From Caballeronia insecticola (GTDB taxonomy: Bacteria; Pseudomonadota; Gammaproteobacteria; Burkholderiales; Burkholderiaceae), in NCBI RefSeq assembly GCF_000402035.1, contig NC_021288.1, forward strand, positions 1-64,000: 64,000 nucleotides of DNA, read 5' to 3'. The notes under the pieces are model-generated. The model made no database searches. It saw only the letters and a program-made list of their open reading frames with translations, and was not told the DNA's origin. Each line of letters starts with the position of its first letter. Positions within the stretch are counted from its first letter, which is position 1. Position numbers and translations under genes: made by a program. Shown piece by piece: positions 33,045 to 43,163 of the stretch.

Positions 33045-33818
33045 TCAGTCGGCGACGCGCACGGCGACATCGGCGGCGGCGAGACTCTCGGCCATCCAGT
33101 CGGGCGGCGGGGCATCGGTGAAGAGCGCGTCGATCTGGCTCAGATGCCCGAGCTTCACGAGCGCGGCGCGGCCGAACTTCGAGTGATCGGCGACGAGAAA
33201 CACCGTGCGCGACTGCTCGACGATCGCTTGCGCCACGCGCACCTCGGCGATATCGAAGTCGCGCAGCGTGCCGTCTTCCTCGATGCTCGAAATGCCGATG
33301 ATCCCGAAATCCACCTTGAACATGCGGATGAAATCGACAGCCTGCTCGCCGACGACGCCCTTGTCCCGCGCGCGCACTGTTCCGCCCGCGACGAGCAACT
33401 CGGCGTCGGACTCGTCGGCGAGAATGTTCGCCACGTTCAGATTGTTCGTGATGACGCGCAAGCCCGTGTGCTGACGCAGCGCGCGGGCGACTTCCTCGGT
33501 TGTCGTGCCGAGGTTGATGAAGAGCGTCGCCTGATTCGGAATCTCGGCCGCGACGCGCTTCGCAATGCGGCGCTTTTCATCGAGATACATCTGCTGGCGC
33601 GCGGTGTACGCGGTGTTCTCCGAACTCGTCAGCGCGCTCGCGCCGCCGTGATAGCGGCGCAGCAGATTCTGCTCGGACAGCCAGTTGACGTCGCGGCGGA
33701 TGGTCTGCGGCGTAACGTCGAACTGCGCGGCCAAATCTTCGATGGTCGCGAAACCGTCTCGGGCGACGCGGTCGAGCAGCGCCCGCTGCCTGCCGTTGAG
33801 TGCTTGATCGGATGTCAT
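33045..33818 (-). CDS. glpR: DeoR-family glycerol-3-phosphate regulon repressor
   Basis: A 257-residue DeoR repressor with an N-terminal helix-turn-helix (about 8-60: QRALLDRVARDGFATIEDLA, DVTPQTIRRDVNWLSEQ) and an isomerase-like sugar-phosphate domain (FINLGTTTEEVARAL, LLVAGGTVR, VGEQAVDFI). It is divergent from glpK and glpD, the glycerol kinase and glycerol-3-phosphate dehydrogenase genes, so it should be GlpR and release DNA when glycerol-3-phosphate accumulates. Two abutting operator-like sequences lie between it and glpK. The ATG at 33818 starts the recognisable DeoR N terminus. Confidence 0.92.
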   Translation of the reverse strand: MTSDQALNGRQRALLDRVARDGFATIEDLAAQFDVTPQTIRRDVNWLSEQNLLRRYHGGASALTSSENTAYTARQQMYLDEKRRIAKRVAAEIPNQATLFINLGTTTEEVARALRQHTGLRVITNNLNVANILADESDAELLVAGGTVRARDKGVVGEQAVDFIRMFKVDFGIIGISSIEEDGTLRDFDIAEVRVAQAIVEQSRTVFLVADHSKFGRAALVKLGHLSQIDALFTDAPPPDWMAESLAAADVAVRVAD

Positions 33819-33970
33819 CGAAATGCGCAGAATCGCAAAAAAATGAAAAGAGTCGGAGCGGCGAGTGTACGTCGAAACGCGCCGCGCACCAACGGGAGCC
33901 GTCTTATATAGGCGCATGCAGCACTTGGGACGTTCGCCGTCGTCTTTCGCCCGAATGCGCCCGGTGTTAG

Positions 33971-34010
33971 GATGTTTGAAAACGAATATTATTGTTCGTT
34001 TGCGAATATA
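33971..34010. promoter_or_regulatory. two abutting GlpR-type operators
   Basis: Two 20-base boxes lie end to end: GATGTTTGAAAACGAATATT (33971-33990) and ATTGTTCGTTTGCGAATATA (33991-34010). Each matches about 16 of 20 positions of the E. coli GlpR operator as I recall it (core TTCG-N4-CGAA). They lie 29 bases upstream of the glpK start and 153 bases from glpR, so GlpR bound here would block glpKD transcription. Confidence 0.75.
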
Positions 34011-34038
34011 ACCAACACCGGCGTATGGAGTCGGCGGC

Positions 34039-35574
34039 ATGAGTCAGCAACGTTTTATTCTCGCGCTCGATCAGGGAACGACCAGTTCCCGCGCGATCCT
34101 TTTCACGCGTTCGGGCGGCATTGCGGCCAGCGCGCAGCGGGAATTCGCGCAGCATTATCCGCAGCCCGGCTGGGTCGAGCACGATCCGCTCGATATCTGG
34201 CAATCGCAACTCGACGTCGCGTGCGAGGCCATGCTCAAGGCCGGCGCGCGAGGCGCGGAGATCGCGGCGATCGGCATCGCGAATCAGCGCGAAACCACGC
34301 TGTTGTGGGACCGGAAAACGGGCGCGCCTGTCGGGCCCGCGATCGTATGGCAGGACCGGCGCACGGCCCCGCACTGCACGCGGCTGATCGACGGCGGCGC
34401 GCAGACGCTGATCGAGCGCAAGACGGGGCTGCGCATCGATCCGTATTTCTCGGCGACCAAGCTCGCGTGGCTGCTCGACAGCGCGCCCGGTCTGCGTGCG
34501 CGGGCGCGCGCCGGTGAACTGGCATTCGGCACCGTCGATAGCTGGCTCATATGGCATCTGAGCGGACGCCGCGCCCACGTGACGGACGTATCGAACGCGG
34601 CGCGCACCGCGCTCTTCGATATCCGCGCATGCCGCTGGGACGACGAACTGCTCGCGCTCTTCGACATTCCGCGCGCCGTGCTGCCCGAAGTGGCGCCGTC
34701 GAGCGGGGTCATCGCGCATACGGATGAGGCGCTGTTCGGCGCGGCCATTCCGATCACGGGCGTCGCTGGCGACCAGCAGGCCGCGACTTTCGGGCAGGGA
34801 TGCATCGAGCCCGGCCTCGTGAAAAATACCTACGGCACCGGCCTGTTCATGCTGATGAACACGGGCGCGCAGCCGGTCGCATCGAAGCATCGGCTGCTGA
34901 CGACCATCGGCTGGCAACTCGACGGCAAGCTGTCATACGCGCTGGAAGGCGCGGTCTTCATGGGCGGCGCGATCGTCCAATGGCTGCGCGACGGCCTCGG
35001 CATCATCGAAAGCGCGGCGGACATCGGTACGCTGGCGGCGCAATGCGCATCGAGCGAAGGCGTCGTGCTGGCGCCGGCTTTCGCCGGGCTCGGCGCGCCG
35101 TACTGGGACCCGTATGCACGCGGCACGCTGCTCGGCATGACGCGCGGCACCACGCGTGCGCATATCGCGCGGGCGGCGCTCGAAGCCATCGCGCTCCAGA
35201 CCGTCGATGTGCTCGATGCAATGGAAGCCGACGCCGGCATCGCCGTGAGCGAGCTGCGCGCGGACGGCGGCGCGTCGCAGAACGACTTGCTGATGCAGAT
35301 TCAGGCCGATCTGCTCGACCGGCCCGTGGTGCGCCCGCCCGTCACCGAGACGACCGCGTTGGGCGCGGCCTGCCTCGCGGGCATCGGTTCCAGCTTCTGG
35401 TCCGGTCTCGATGAAATCACGCAGGCTTGGCCTGCCGCGCGGCGTTTCGAACCGGCGATGGCCGCGCACGAACGCGCAGTGCATCTCGAACGATGGCATC
35501 GCGCAATCGATCGCGCCCGCGCGTGGGAAACGCCCGAAGCGTCCGCCGCTCAATCCAACAGCGTCACGGTCTGA
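34039..35574 (+). CDS. glpK: glycerol kinase
   Basis: A 511-residue FGGY-family kinase that phosphorylates glycerol to glycerol-3-phosphate with ATP. Characteristic stretches are [17 protein letters not shown] (residues 6-22), the glycerol-binding [43 protein letters not shown] and [19 protein letters not shown]. The length is normal. It is followed immediately by glpD (one base between stop and start). No facilitator gene glpF is nearby, so glycerol entry must be encoded elsewhere. Confidence 0.96.
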   Translation: MSQQRFILALDQGTTSSRAILFTRSGGIAASAQREFAQHYPQPGWVEHDPLDIWQSQLDVACEAMLKAGARGAEIAAIGIANQRETTLLWDRKTGAPVGPAIVWQDRRTAPHCTRLIDGGAQTLIERKTGLRIDPYFSATKLAWLLDSAPGLRARARAGELAFGTVDSWLIWHLSGRRAHVTDVSNAARTALFDIRACRWDDELLALFDIPRAVLPEVAPSSGVIAHTDEALFGAAIPITGVAGDQQAATFGQGCIEPGLVKNTYGTGLFMLMNTGAQPVASKHRLLTTIGWQLDGKLSYALEGAVFMGGAIVQWLRDGLGIIESAADIGTLAAQCASSEGVVLAPAFAGLGAPYWDPYARGTLLGMTRGTTRAHIARAALEAIALQTVDVLDAMEADAGIAVSELRADGGASQNDLLMQIQADLLDRPVVRPPVTETTALGAACLAGIGSSFWSGLDEITQAWPAARRFEPAMAAHERAVHLERWHRAIDRARAWETPEASAAQSNSVTV

Positions 35575-35575
35575 C

Positions 35576-37138
35576 ATGCAAACCACTCTTCCTTCCGAGC
35601 GCGCATCGTTGCTGCGCGAACTGGACCGGACGCCGGTCTTCGATGTCGTCGTGATCGGCGGCGGCGCGAGCGGCCTCGGCACGGCCGTCGATGCGGCCTC
35701 GCGCGGTTATCGAACGCTGTTGCTGGAGGCGCGCGATTTCGCCAAGGGCACGTCGAGCAAGGCGACCAAGCTCGTGCACGGCGGCGTGCGCTATCTCGCG
35801 CAGGGCAACATTCCGCTGGTGCGCGAGGCGCTGCGCGAACGCGGCCTGCTTGCGCGCAACGCGCCGCATCTGGTGCACTCGCTCGGCTTCGTGGTGCCGG
35901 CGTATCGCTTCGGCGACAAGTTCATCTACGGCGCGGGTCTGAAAATGTACGACTGGCTCGCGGGCTCGCTCAATCTCGGCGCGAGCCGCAGCCTGAGCCT
36001 TGCGGAGACGCGCGCGAAATCGCCGATGCTCGCCGACAGCCTCAACGGCCATGCGCTGCGCGGCGGCACGCTCTACCGCGACGGCCAGTTCGACGACGCG
36101 CGGCTCGCCATTGCGCTGATGCGCACGCTGTTCGATCTCGGCGGCGTCGCGCTGAACAATGCGGCCGTGCGCGGCGTTGGCTTCGATCGTGCGGCGGGAC
36201 ATCATCGGCTGTCGGTGGAGGACGTCGAAACGGGCGATATGCTCAGCGTTGGCGCGCGCTGCCTCGTCAACGCGACGGGCGTGTGGGTCGATTCGATCCG
36301 CGCGATGGCCGAGCCCGGCGTGCGCCCGATCGTGGCGCCGAGTCAGGGCGTGCACCTGACGCTGCCCGGCCGCTTCCTGCAAAGCAACGACGCGATTCTC
36401 GTGCCCAAGACCAAGGACGGCCGCGTGCTGTTCATGGTGCCGTGGCATGGTCATACGATCGTCGGCACGACGGATACGCCGCGTCAGGATTTGCCGCTCG
36501 ACCCGCGCGCGAGCGACGAGGACATCGACTTCATTCTCGCGACAGCGTCCGATTATCTGTCGGTCAAGCCGACGCGCGACGACGTTCTCAGCGTGTGGGC
36601 CGGTCTTCGTCCGCTCGTGAAGGGCGATGCCGATTCATCGACGAAATCGTTGTCGCGCGAGCACACCATCGAAATGAATGCGACGGGCATGATCACCGTG
36701 ACGGGCGGCAAGTGGACGACGTATCGCCTGATGGCGCAGCAGGTCATCGATCTGGCGGTTGAGAAGCGTCTGTTGCCGGATGCGCCGTGCCGCACGGCGT
36801 CGCTGGCGCTGCATGGCGCGACCGCGGAGCAGCACGGCTATTACGGTTCCGATGCCGCGCGTATCGGGCGTCTGCCCGGCGCGGACAAGGTGCTGGTGAA
36901 GGCAAGCGGTTTGACCGAAGCGCAGACGCGCTTCGCGGTTCGGGCCGAGCTTGCGCGCTGTGTGGAAGACGTGCTGGCGCGGCGTAATCGCGCGCTGTTT
37001 CTCGACGCCGCCGCGGCACGCGCGGCGGCGCCTGAAGTCGCCAGAATCATGGCGGAGGAACTCGGCAAGCCGTTGCAGTGGCAAGCCGAGGAGGTCGCGC
37101 GATTCGATGAATTCGCGCGGACGTGGATGCTTTCTTAG
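35576..37138 (+). CDS. glpD: aerobic glycerol-3-phosphate dehydrogenase
   Basis: A 520-residue FAD-dependent membrane-associated enzyme that oxidises glycerol-3-phosphate to dihydroxyacetone phosphate and passes electrons to quinone. The FAD motif VVIGGGASGLGTAVDAASRG is near residue 23. The family motifs KGTSSKATKLVHGGVRYL and TVTGGKWTTYRLMAQQ are intact, and the C-terminal helical DAO_C domain is complete. The start at 35576 is one base after the glpK stop. With glpR and glpK it forms a complete glycerol-use cassette controlled by the upstream operators. Confidence 0.96.
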   Translation: MQTTLPSERASLLRELDRTPVFDVVVIGGGASGLGTAVDAASRGYRTLLLEARDFAKGTSSKATKLVHGGVRYLAQGNIPLVREALRERGLLARNAPHLVHSLGFVVPAYRFGDKFIYGAGLKMYDWLAGSLNLGASRSLSLAETRAKSPMLADSLNGHALRGGTLYRDGQFDDARLAIALMRTLFDLGGVALNNAAVRGVGFDRAAGHHRLSVEDVETGDMLSVGARCLVNATGVWVDSIRAMAEPGVRPIVAPSQGVHLTLPGRFLQSNDAILVPKTKDGRVLFMVPWHGHTIVGTTDTPRQDLPLDPRASDEDIDFILATASDYLSVKPTRDDVLSVWAGLRPLVKGDADSSTKSLSREHTIEMNATGMITVTGGKWTTYRLMAQQVIDLAVEKRLLPDAPCRTASLALHGATAEQHGYYGSDAARIGRLPGADKVLVKASGLTEAQTRFAVRAELARCVEDVLARRNRALFLDAAAARAAAPEVARIMAEELGKPLQWQAEEVARFDEFARTWMLS

Positions 37139-37618
37139 TGGTGTAAGCGCCAGCCGGCTTCGCGGCCGACGCAGGCAATCAGGTCTGGGCGTAGTTCTTC
37201 GCAAAAGCCGCCATCTCAATGCGCACGCGTACCGATGGTTTCCCTTTCAGACCCGCGGCGCGTAGCTCTGTGCCGAAGCTATTTCGTGCTGAACCAGCAC
37301 GGCATAAGTTCTGGCGCGTCAGACCGTGCACGTTTTGTCGGCAGCCGTCTTCGTTAGCTGCTTGAACGTGCTTGCCAATTTAATTCACCTTGTAGAACAC
37401 TTGTCAGGCGTCGAAAAGCCGCATGATCTTAATGCGTTCGAGTCCGAGATCCGTAGCCCGAGCGACGGAGTGTTGTCGCCTGCTTCGGTCATTGGGCTCA
37501 CCCGAATCCAAAGACTCCCTGCTTGGTAAAGTGGCAAACTGACACCAGCGTAGAGAGTGGAGTGTGGCCCTAACGGCTGCGGTTAGAATAAATATAAACA
37601 GACTGGACGGAAGCGCCC
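37139..37618. other. intergenic region, start of accessory patch
   Basis: No gene could be supported. A hairpin CGTGCT-N5-AGCACG lies at about 37285-37301. GC content and codon patterns fall off here compared with glpD, in line with the border of acquired DNA. Four short frames were examined and rejected. Confidence 0.5.
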
Positions 37619-38770
37619 ATGGGAATAGAACAAGACATCCAAGCGATACGTGCTGGCATCAAGGCGGGGCGTTTCTCAAACGAGGCCTCAGTATCGCAGG
37701 GGATTGTGCTGCGGTTGCTTAACTCCTTGGGCTGGCCAGCCTACGACACAGACGCGGTGTGGCCTGAATATTCCCTCAGCGGCCGACGCGTCGATTACGC
37801 CCTGTGCCATCCAGTGGGGAGGCCCATCGCGTTCATCGAGGTGAAGCAGATCGGCCAGAGCGACGGGGCTGAGCGGCAGCTGTTTGAATATGCCTTCCAC
37901 GACGGCGTGCCCATGGCTATTCTGACCGATGGACGCGAATGGAACTTCTTCCTACCCGGTGAGCAAGGCGACTACGGCGAGCGCCGTGTCTACAAACTTG
38001 ACATTGTTGACCGCGACGTCGGCGAGTGCGTCGAGCGATTGGAGCGCTACCTGTTGCATTCGGCGATAGCGTCGGGAGTCGCGATTCAAGCCGCACGCGA
38101 CGACTACCGCAGCGTGTCTAAAGACAGACAGATGCATGCGACCCTCCCGAAGGCGTGGAATCAAATCATCGACGAAGGCGACGAGATGCTATTGGAGATC
38201 GTCTCTGATCGAGTTGAAAGCCTGTGCGGCTTCAAGCCCAGCCCCGACATCGTTGCGGCATTCCTCAAAGAGAGGCTGGTGCGCGTTTCACCCCTCGCTC
38301 CCCGACAAATACAGTCGTCCCCGCGAATGGCAATTCAGTCCGCTAAGCCTGCCGAGGAGCCGAGCCGTGTTCAGATAGCACGGTCAACCCCTGTCTACGC
38401 GCCGCGTCCGTCATCAGCGGATCAGGGTCAGATCGGGTTCATGTTCCATGGAAAGTTCCATCCGGCTCGCAATGCCATCGATACGCTGCGGCAAGTGTTC
38501 GACCTGTTTATCGAGACAGATGCGTCATTCGGAGAGCGGTTTGCAGGATTACCGAAGCACGGAAGAACCCGCCGGTATCTAGCTAGGAATCCCAGTGAAC
38601 TCTACCCCGCCCGGCCCGACTTGGTTAGTGAATGCTCCATCAAGTTGGACTCTGGTTGGTGGATGGGGACGAACCACAGCAAGCAGACCATCGCGCAAAT
38701 CATCGCCATGGCTTGCGATGTGGCTCAAGTCACATATAGCAGGGACTTGGTCACTTCCCTAGGTGAGTGA
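37619..38770 (+). CDS. orphan HsdR_N-type nuclease-domain protein
   Basis: The 383-residue protein has an N-terminal PD-(D/E)XK nuclease fold like the type I restriction HsdR N-terminal domain. The catalytic set appears as Asp59 (RRVDYALC), Glu74 and Lys76 (AFIEVK), followed by ILTDGREWNFFLPG, a strand typical of HsdR_N. There is no helicase part and no modification or specificity gene beside it. The C-terminal third (about 270-383) contains FMFHGKFHPARNAIDTLRQV and SGWWMGTNHSKQTIAQII, which I do not recognise as a named domain. A broken integrase lies next to it, and base use is less GC-biased than in the neighbours, so the gene was probably acquired. A defence role is possible but unproven. 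Confidence 0.78.
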   Translation: MGIEQDIQAIRAGIKAGRFSNEASVSQGIVLRLLNSLGWPAYDTDAVWPEYSLSGRRVDYALCHPVGRPIAFIEVKQIGQSDGAERQLFEYAFHDGVPMAILTDGREWNFFLPGEQGDYGERRVYKLDIVDRDVGECVERLERYLLHSAIASGVAIQAARDDYRSVSKDRQMHATLPKAWNQIIDEGDEMLLEIVSDRVESLCGFKPSPDIVAAFLKERLVRVSPLAPRQIQSSPRMAIQSAKPAEEPSRVQIARSTPVYAPRPSSADQGQIGFMFHGKFHPARNAIDTLRQVFDLFIETDASFGERFAGLPKHGRTRRYLARNPSELYPARPDLVSECSIKLDSGWWMGTNHSKQTIAQIIAMACDVAQVTYSRDLVTSLGE

Positions 38771-38825
38771 GTCGGCTTCAAAGCCCCGGTAAGCTGCTAA
38801 CGAACCTCCATTTGAATTCGACTTC

Positions 38826-39268
38826 TTAGCTGCAATAGCCGAGAGCCGTATTGTTTCCGTTGTCCGAGTTGCGCGTGCCGCTTCGGCCATGCGCTAGAAG
38901 ATGGTCGTCGTAACGGTCGGTCAGAAATTCGTTCAGCGTCATCGTGCCGACCTTTTTCCATGTGGCGGCGCAGCCCTCGAATTTGGCCACGCACACAGCA
39001 AGCGTGTCATGCATTTTTGTTGGTAAGCGCGGCGTGCGCCTTCGCCGCGTCGCGTGATGCAGGGTTCTTTATCGGGTCAGCGACCAACCGTGACGCGCTT
39101 CGCCTTACCGGTCGGATCAAGGTAGCGGCAGGCGAGGGTAATTGCGCCGCTTGCCGACACACGGACGACGAAGCCCGATAGCCGATTGCACGCGCCTACC
39201 CGTGCGATGGACGTGTCAAGGTGCTGCACGAGCGCCTGCTCAATTTTGAATGTTGCGTGGTTTGCCAT
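38826..39268 (-). pseudogene. tyrosine-type integrase remnant
   Basis: The minus-strand frame from 39268 to 39077 reads as an integrase Arm DNA-binding (DUF4102-like) N terminus: FVVRVSASGAITLACRYLDP and KAKRVTVGR, then a stop. A second frame, 39014-38826, carries a core-binding-like segment TMTLNEFLTDRYDDHLLAHG before another stop. The catalytic domain is missing. A short direct repeat CATGAACAAGA (39317-39327 and 39390-39400) and a ten-base inverted repeat (39326-39335, 39371-39380) lie just upstream of its start and might be attachment-site traces. With the orphan nuclease it marks a degraded integrative element. Confidence 0.65.
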
Positions 39269-39460
39269 TGGGCGTTTCCCTTGGGCAAGTTCTTAACACG
39301 ATACGCAGCGAACGCACATGAACAAGACGCATCATATACAGCAACCCATTGTTTTTTTAAGGGGCGTGAGATGATGCGTCAGAACACGCCATGAACAAGA
39401 ATTGCCTGCACAAAGGCAACGCTGATAGACCGGCAGGCTAAAGGCACCCGGCGCGCCAGA

Positions 39461-40654
39461 TTAAAACGCGTGCCGAATCCCCACCATCGCGACGAACTGC
39501 GACGGTCCCGACGAAGGCGACGTGTTCTGCGAATCGCCGACGACCGCTACCGCATTCGCAATCGACCCACCGCCCGCGGCGCTGCCCGGCGCAACCAGCG
39601 ACTTGCCGCGCGCCCGCTGGTACGCCTGCAGCGCATAGAACGTGGTGCGCGTCGAGAGGCTATACGTTTCCTCGAATGAAACCTGGTGATACTGCGCCGG
39701 ATCGGTGATGCCGTTCGCCTTGCTCGCGCGCGTGTAGCTATATCCCGCCGCGACATTCACTGCCGGCGTGAGCCGATATGTAGCGATCGCGCCGTAGCTG
39801 TTGAACACGGCTTCGTCGGCGAAGCGCGAGAGTGCGCCCGGCGCGTACTGCACGTTCGAGTAGTTGAGGCCGAGCATCAGATCGTTGTACGTGTAACGCG
39901 CCGCTGCCGCGATCAGTTGCGCGCTTTCTGCGCTCACATAGCCGTTGTTGACCGGCGAGTTGATCGCGAAGGTGCCGAGCGCGGGGCTCGTCTGGATGTC
40001 CTTCAGCTTGACGTAGCCCGCCGCGATCGCCACCGGTTTCGCGTCGTAGCGCAGCGCGGCGCTGAACTGGCTGCCGCTTCTGATGCTGCCCGGCGTGCCG
40101 CCCAGCCCGTACTGCGCGCTGAACGCGAGACCCGCGATGACCGGCGACGCATACGTGATCGAGTTGTTGAAGCGCAACGTGGTGTCGAGCGCGTCGATGT
40201 CGCCGGGGTGTGCGCCGGTCGCGCCGGTCAGTACGCCCGTCGGCCCGAGCGAGCCGACCATGTTGAAGTAGGGCGTGTACTGCCGGCCGAGCGTGATCGT
40301 GCCGTAGCGGTCGTTGCTCAGGCCCGTATAGGCTTGCCGGTTGAACATGACGCCCGCGCTGCTTTGCGCGCCCGTCAGCGAATTGAAGCCGCTTTCGAGA
40401 CGAAAGATCGCCTTGGTGCCGCCGCCGAGATCTTCTGCGCCGAGCAGGCCGAACTTGCTCGCCTGCAAATTGCCCTGGCTCATATAAACGTTCGAATGCC
40501 CGCGCTGATTGCTGACATACGCGAACGCGTTATCGACAACGCCGTATAGCGTGACGCTGCTTTGCGCCCACGCGGTGCCGCAAAACGTTGCAGCCGCAAC
40601 AGAAAAAGACGTGAGGACGCCTACGCGCGTCTGGGCGCGATTCAAGGATTTCAT
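39461..40654 (-). CDS. Gram-negative porin (Burkholderia OmpC-like)
   Basis: The 397-residue outer-membrane porin has a signal peptide ending at TAWAQ (about residue 31). The mature start is SSVTLYGVVDNAFAY, and SKFGLLGAEDLGGGTKAIFRLE and RQAYTGLSNDRYGTITLGRQ follow, as usual in Burkholderiales trimeric 16-strand porins. It ends in the sorting phenylalanine (GIRHAF). The ATG at 40654 has AAAGGA upstream; the extension to 40789 is not needed. It is the last gene of the MFS-GH31-porin set and would let the oligosaccharide substrate cross the outer membrane. Confidence 0.93.
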   Translation of the reverse strand: MKSLNRAQTRVGVLTSFSVAAATFCGTAWAQSSVTLYGVVDNAFAYVSNQRGHSNVYMSQGNLQASKFGLLGAEDLGGGTKAIFRLESGFNSLTGAQSSAGVMFNRQAYTGLSNDRYGTITLGRQYTPYFNMVGSLGPTGVLTGATGAHPGDIDALDTTLRFNNSITYASPVIAGLAFSAQYGLGGTPGSIRSGSQFSAALRYDAKPVAIAAGYVKLKDIQTSPALGTFAINSPVNNGYVSAESAQLIAAAARYTYNDLMLGLNYSNVQYAPGALSRFADEAVFNSYGAIATYRLTPAVNVAAGYSYTRASKANGITDPAQYHQVSFEETYSLSTRTTFYALQAYQRARGKSLVAPGSAAGGGSIANAVAVVGDSQNTSPSSGPSQFVAMVGIRHAF

Positions 40655-40724
40655 TGTTGTTGGTTTCCTTTCGAACTTCGAACTTCGATTTGTCGATATA
40701 AGTTGATTAGGTCGAGTGCGTAAT

Positions 40725-43139
40725 TCAGCCCGCAAGACGCACGGTGAGATGACGCCAGCCGTCGACGATCTGCTCGCCGAGCAATTCACCCGTCGTGCAG
40801 ATCACGCTGCGCATGTCCGACGCGGGCACGCTCACGCGCACCTCGTTCTGCACGCGCGGCATGCGGCCGTGACGTTCGACGGCAATGCGCAACGTCCGCA
40901 CATCGCTTTCGATGACCACGCGCCAGCGTCCCTGCATGCCGTTGCGCCAGTTTTCGCTGTCGCCGTCGTCTTCGATGCATTCGCCCTGCGCGACGCCCAC
41001 GCCCGCACAAGGCAACGCGATGAACGCGCGTTCATCGGCGGGACGCGCGAAGTGCTGCTCCGCGATGTTCAGCGGAATCACGTGGCCTTCGCGTATCAGC
41101 ATGACGGGGCGATCGTGCGGCGCGGGCAAGCTCACGCGCTGGCCGCCGTTGAAGACTTCGCCGCTCCAGTACGACGCCCAGCGCGCGCTCGCCGGCAAGC
41201 AGACTTCGCGCGTGTGCTGCCCCGGCTCGACCACGGGCGCGACGAGCAGCGACGCGCCGAGCATCATGTCGTCGCCATCGGCGAGGCAGAGGGGATCGTC
41301 GGGGAATTCGGCGAACATCGGACGCGACACGGGTTCATACGCGCGATGCGATTGCCACAGCAGCTCGTACAGATACGGAATCAGCCGGTAACGCAGCTTG
41401 ATGAGGTCCGCGATAACCTGCGTGGTTTCGGGATACATCCACGGTTCGTTGACGGTGCCGTCGTCGTTCCATGAATGGATGGAAAAGCGCGGCAGAAAAA
41501 TGCCGAACGCGACCCATCGCGCGAGCAGCTCCGGACCCGGCGCCGGACCCGCGAATCCGCCGATATCGTGACCGCTGTTCGATACGCCCGACATCGCGAG
41601 GCCCAGACCCATCTTCAGATTGAAGCGCAGCGTTTCCCACGACGTGGCGTTGTCGCCGGACCACGTCTGCACATAGCGATGCATGCCCACGCCACCCGAA
41701 CGCGACACCAGAAACGGCCGCACGCCGGGCGCGTGTTCGCGTTGCGCGTCGCGCGAGGCGCGCATCATCAGTTGCGTTTGCAGGACTTTCGCCTCGCGTG
41801 CCGGGAACGCGTTGCCGAAGCCGCGCGCGATCGCGTTCGGGCTCCAGATCTCGAACTCGTTGTTGTCGTTCCACGTCGCGGCCATGCCGTGACGCAGCAG
41901 GCTGTCCTTCACGCGCGCCTTCCACCAGTCGATCGTCTGCGGATTCGTGAAGTCGAGATACGCGCCGACTTCGTCCCAGAACTGCACCCACGCGGGCTCG
42001 CCGTCACGCGTTTCGATCAGGAGGCCCGCGTCGGCGACGTCGTCGAACATCGGATGATCCTGCAGCAGACACGGCTTGATGTTCGGGCACAGGCGCACGC
42101 CGTCGCGCAGATAGCTCGCGACGAAGCCGTCGATATCGGGAAACTTGTCGCGATTCCAGTTGAACACGTAGCGTTTGCCGCCGATCGACGTATAGCCCGA
42201 CGACAGATGGAACGAGTCGCACAGGATGTCGTGCTCGCGGCATCGGTCGATGAATTCGCCCATGCGCTGCTGCGCGTCGGGGGCGTCGGTGTAGCTCATC
42301 GTTGAGCCGGAGTAGCCGAGGCCCCACTTCGGCATCCACGCGGGGCGGCCCGTCAGCCACGTGAAGCGGCGCACGGCATGCAGCGGCGTTTCCGGCGACG
42401 CGATGAAGTAATAGTCGAGATCGCCGTGTTCCGCGACGAAATGCCGGTAGTGCCCGTGATAGTTGTCGAGCTCGCGGCCCATGTCGAAACGGCAGTCGGC
42501 GAGCGTGTCGTAGAAGAGACCGAAGCCCGTCGATGCGTGCGGCTGCCACGTCACGTAAAACGGAATGTGCTTGTAGAGCGGATCGGTCGTGCGGGCGCTG
42601 TAGCCCATGGCATCGACGTTGCGCATCTCGTAGCTTTGATTCGCGCGATCCAGCGAGCCGGCGCGCTCGCCGAGGCCGACGTACATCTCGTCGCGCTTGC
42701 GCTCGACATAGTGATACACGCGCTCGTCCCACCAGCCGAAGTTGTAGGCCTGCGTCTTGCGATCGTTCATCACGTGACGCCAGCCTGCGTCATGCCGAAT
42801 CTCCCACGAGCAGAAGCCGCCATCGAGCGCGACGCTCAGGCGAATCTGCGACGTCTCGATCACGACGTGACCGTCATGCTCCGCGCACGTGAACGGCACG
42901 GGCGCGAAGCCGCTCGTGTCATGGCGCTCGCGTCCTTCGAGCGGCACGTCTTCCTGCCCGGGCGCGATCGCCCACGTGCGCGGTCCGCGCAGTTCGCCGT
43001 GCGGCAACACCAGCACGCGGATGATGTCGTCCGCGAGAACGAATAGTTCGATGCGCGGGCCTTCAGCGCAAGCGAGCGTGATCTGGTTGTCCGTCCGTTC
43101 CGATAGCGCGAAACGCGGACGATTCTTCAAATTGGCCAT
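40725..43139 (-). CDS. glycoside hydrolase family 31 (alpha-xylosidase/alpha-glucosidase-like)
   Basis: An 804-residue GH31 enzyme. The N-terminal beta-sandwich covers about residues 1-230, and the (beta/alpha)8 barrel starts at WMPKWGLGYSGS. The probable catalytic nucleophile Asp is in TWNDNNEFE, and the acid/base Asp is in SNSGHDIGGF after SGDNATSWETL. C-terminal beta domains complete it. No signal peptide is visible, so it should act on imported oligosaccharides in the cytoplasm. The MFS gene 24 bases upstream and the porin gene downstream make an uptake-and-hydrolysis operon, perhaps for an alpha-xyloside or similar disaccharide. Exact specificity cannot be read from the sequence. Confidence 0.9.
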   Translation of the reverse strand: MANLKNRPRFALSERTDNQITLACAEGPRIELFVLADDIIRVLVLPHGELRGPRTWAIAPGQEDVPLEGRERHDTSGFAPVPFTCAEHDGHVVIETSQIRLSVALDGGFCSWEIRHDAGWRHVMNDRKTQAYNFGWWDERVYHYVERKRDEMYVGLGERAGSLDRANQSYEMRNVDAMGYSARTTDPLYKHIPFYVTWQPHASTGFGLFYDTLADCRFDMGRELDNYHGHYRHFVAEHGDLDYYFIASPETPLHAVRRFTWLTGRPAWMPKWGLGYSGSTMSYTDAPDAQQRMGEFIDRCREHDILCDSFHLSSGYTSIGGKRYVFNWNRDKFPDIDGFVASYLRDGVRLCPNIKPCLLQDHPMFDDVADAGLLIETRDGEPAWVQFWDEVGAYLDFTNPQTIDWWKARVKDSLLRHGMAATWNDNNEFEIWSPNAIARGFGNAFPAREAKVLQTQLMMRASRDAQREHAPGVRPFLVSRSGGVGMHRYVQTWSGDNATSWETLRFNLKMGLGLAMSGVSNSGHDIGGFAGPAPGPELLARWVAFGIFLPRFSIHSWNDDGTVNEPWMYPETTQVIADLIKLRYRLIPYLYELLWQSHRAYEPVSRPMFAEFPDDPLCLADGDDMMLGASLLVAPVVEPGQHTREVCLPASARWASYWSGEVFNGGQRVSLPAPHDRPVMLIREGHVIPLNIAEQHFARPADERAFIALPCAGVGVAQGECIEDDGDSENWRNGMQGRWRVVIESDVRTLRIAVERHGRMPRVQNEVRVSVPASDMRSVICTTGELLGEQIVDGWRHLTVRLAG

Positions 43140-43163
43140 GATGTGTATCCGGTTGATTCGATC

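Noticed and set aside
37139..37618. tRNA gene as integration target of the accessory patch
   Set aside because: No cloverleaf with a conserved T-loop GTTCRANNC and acceptor stem could be drawn on either strand.
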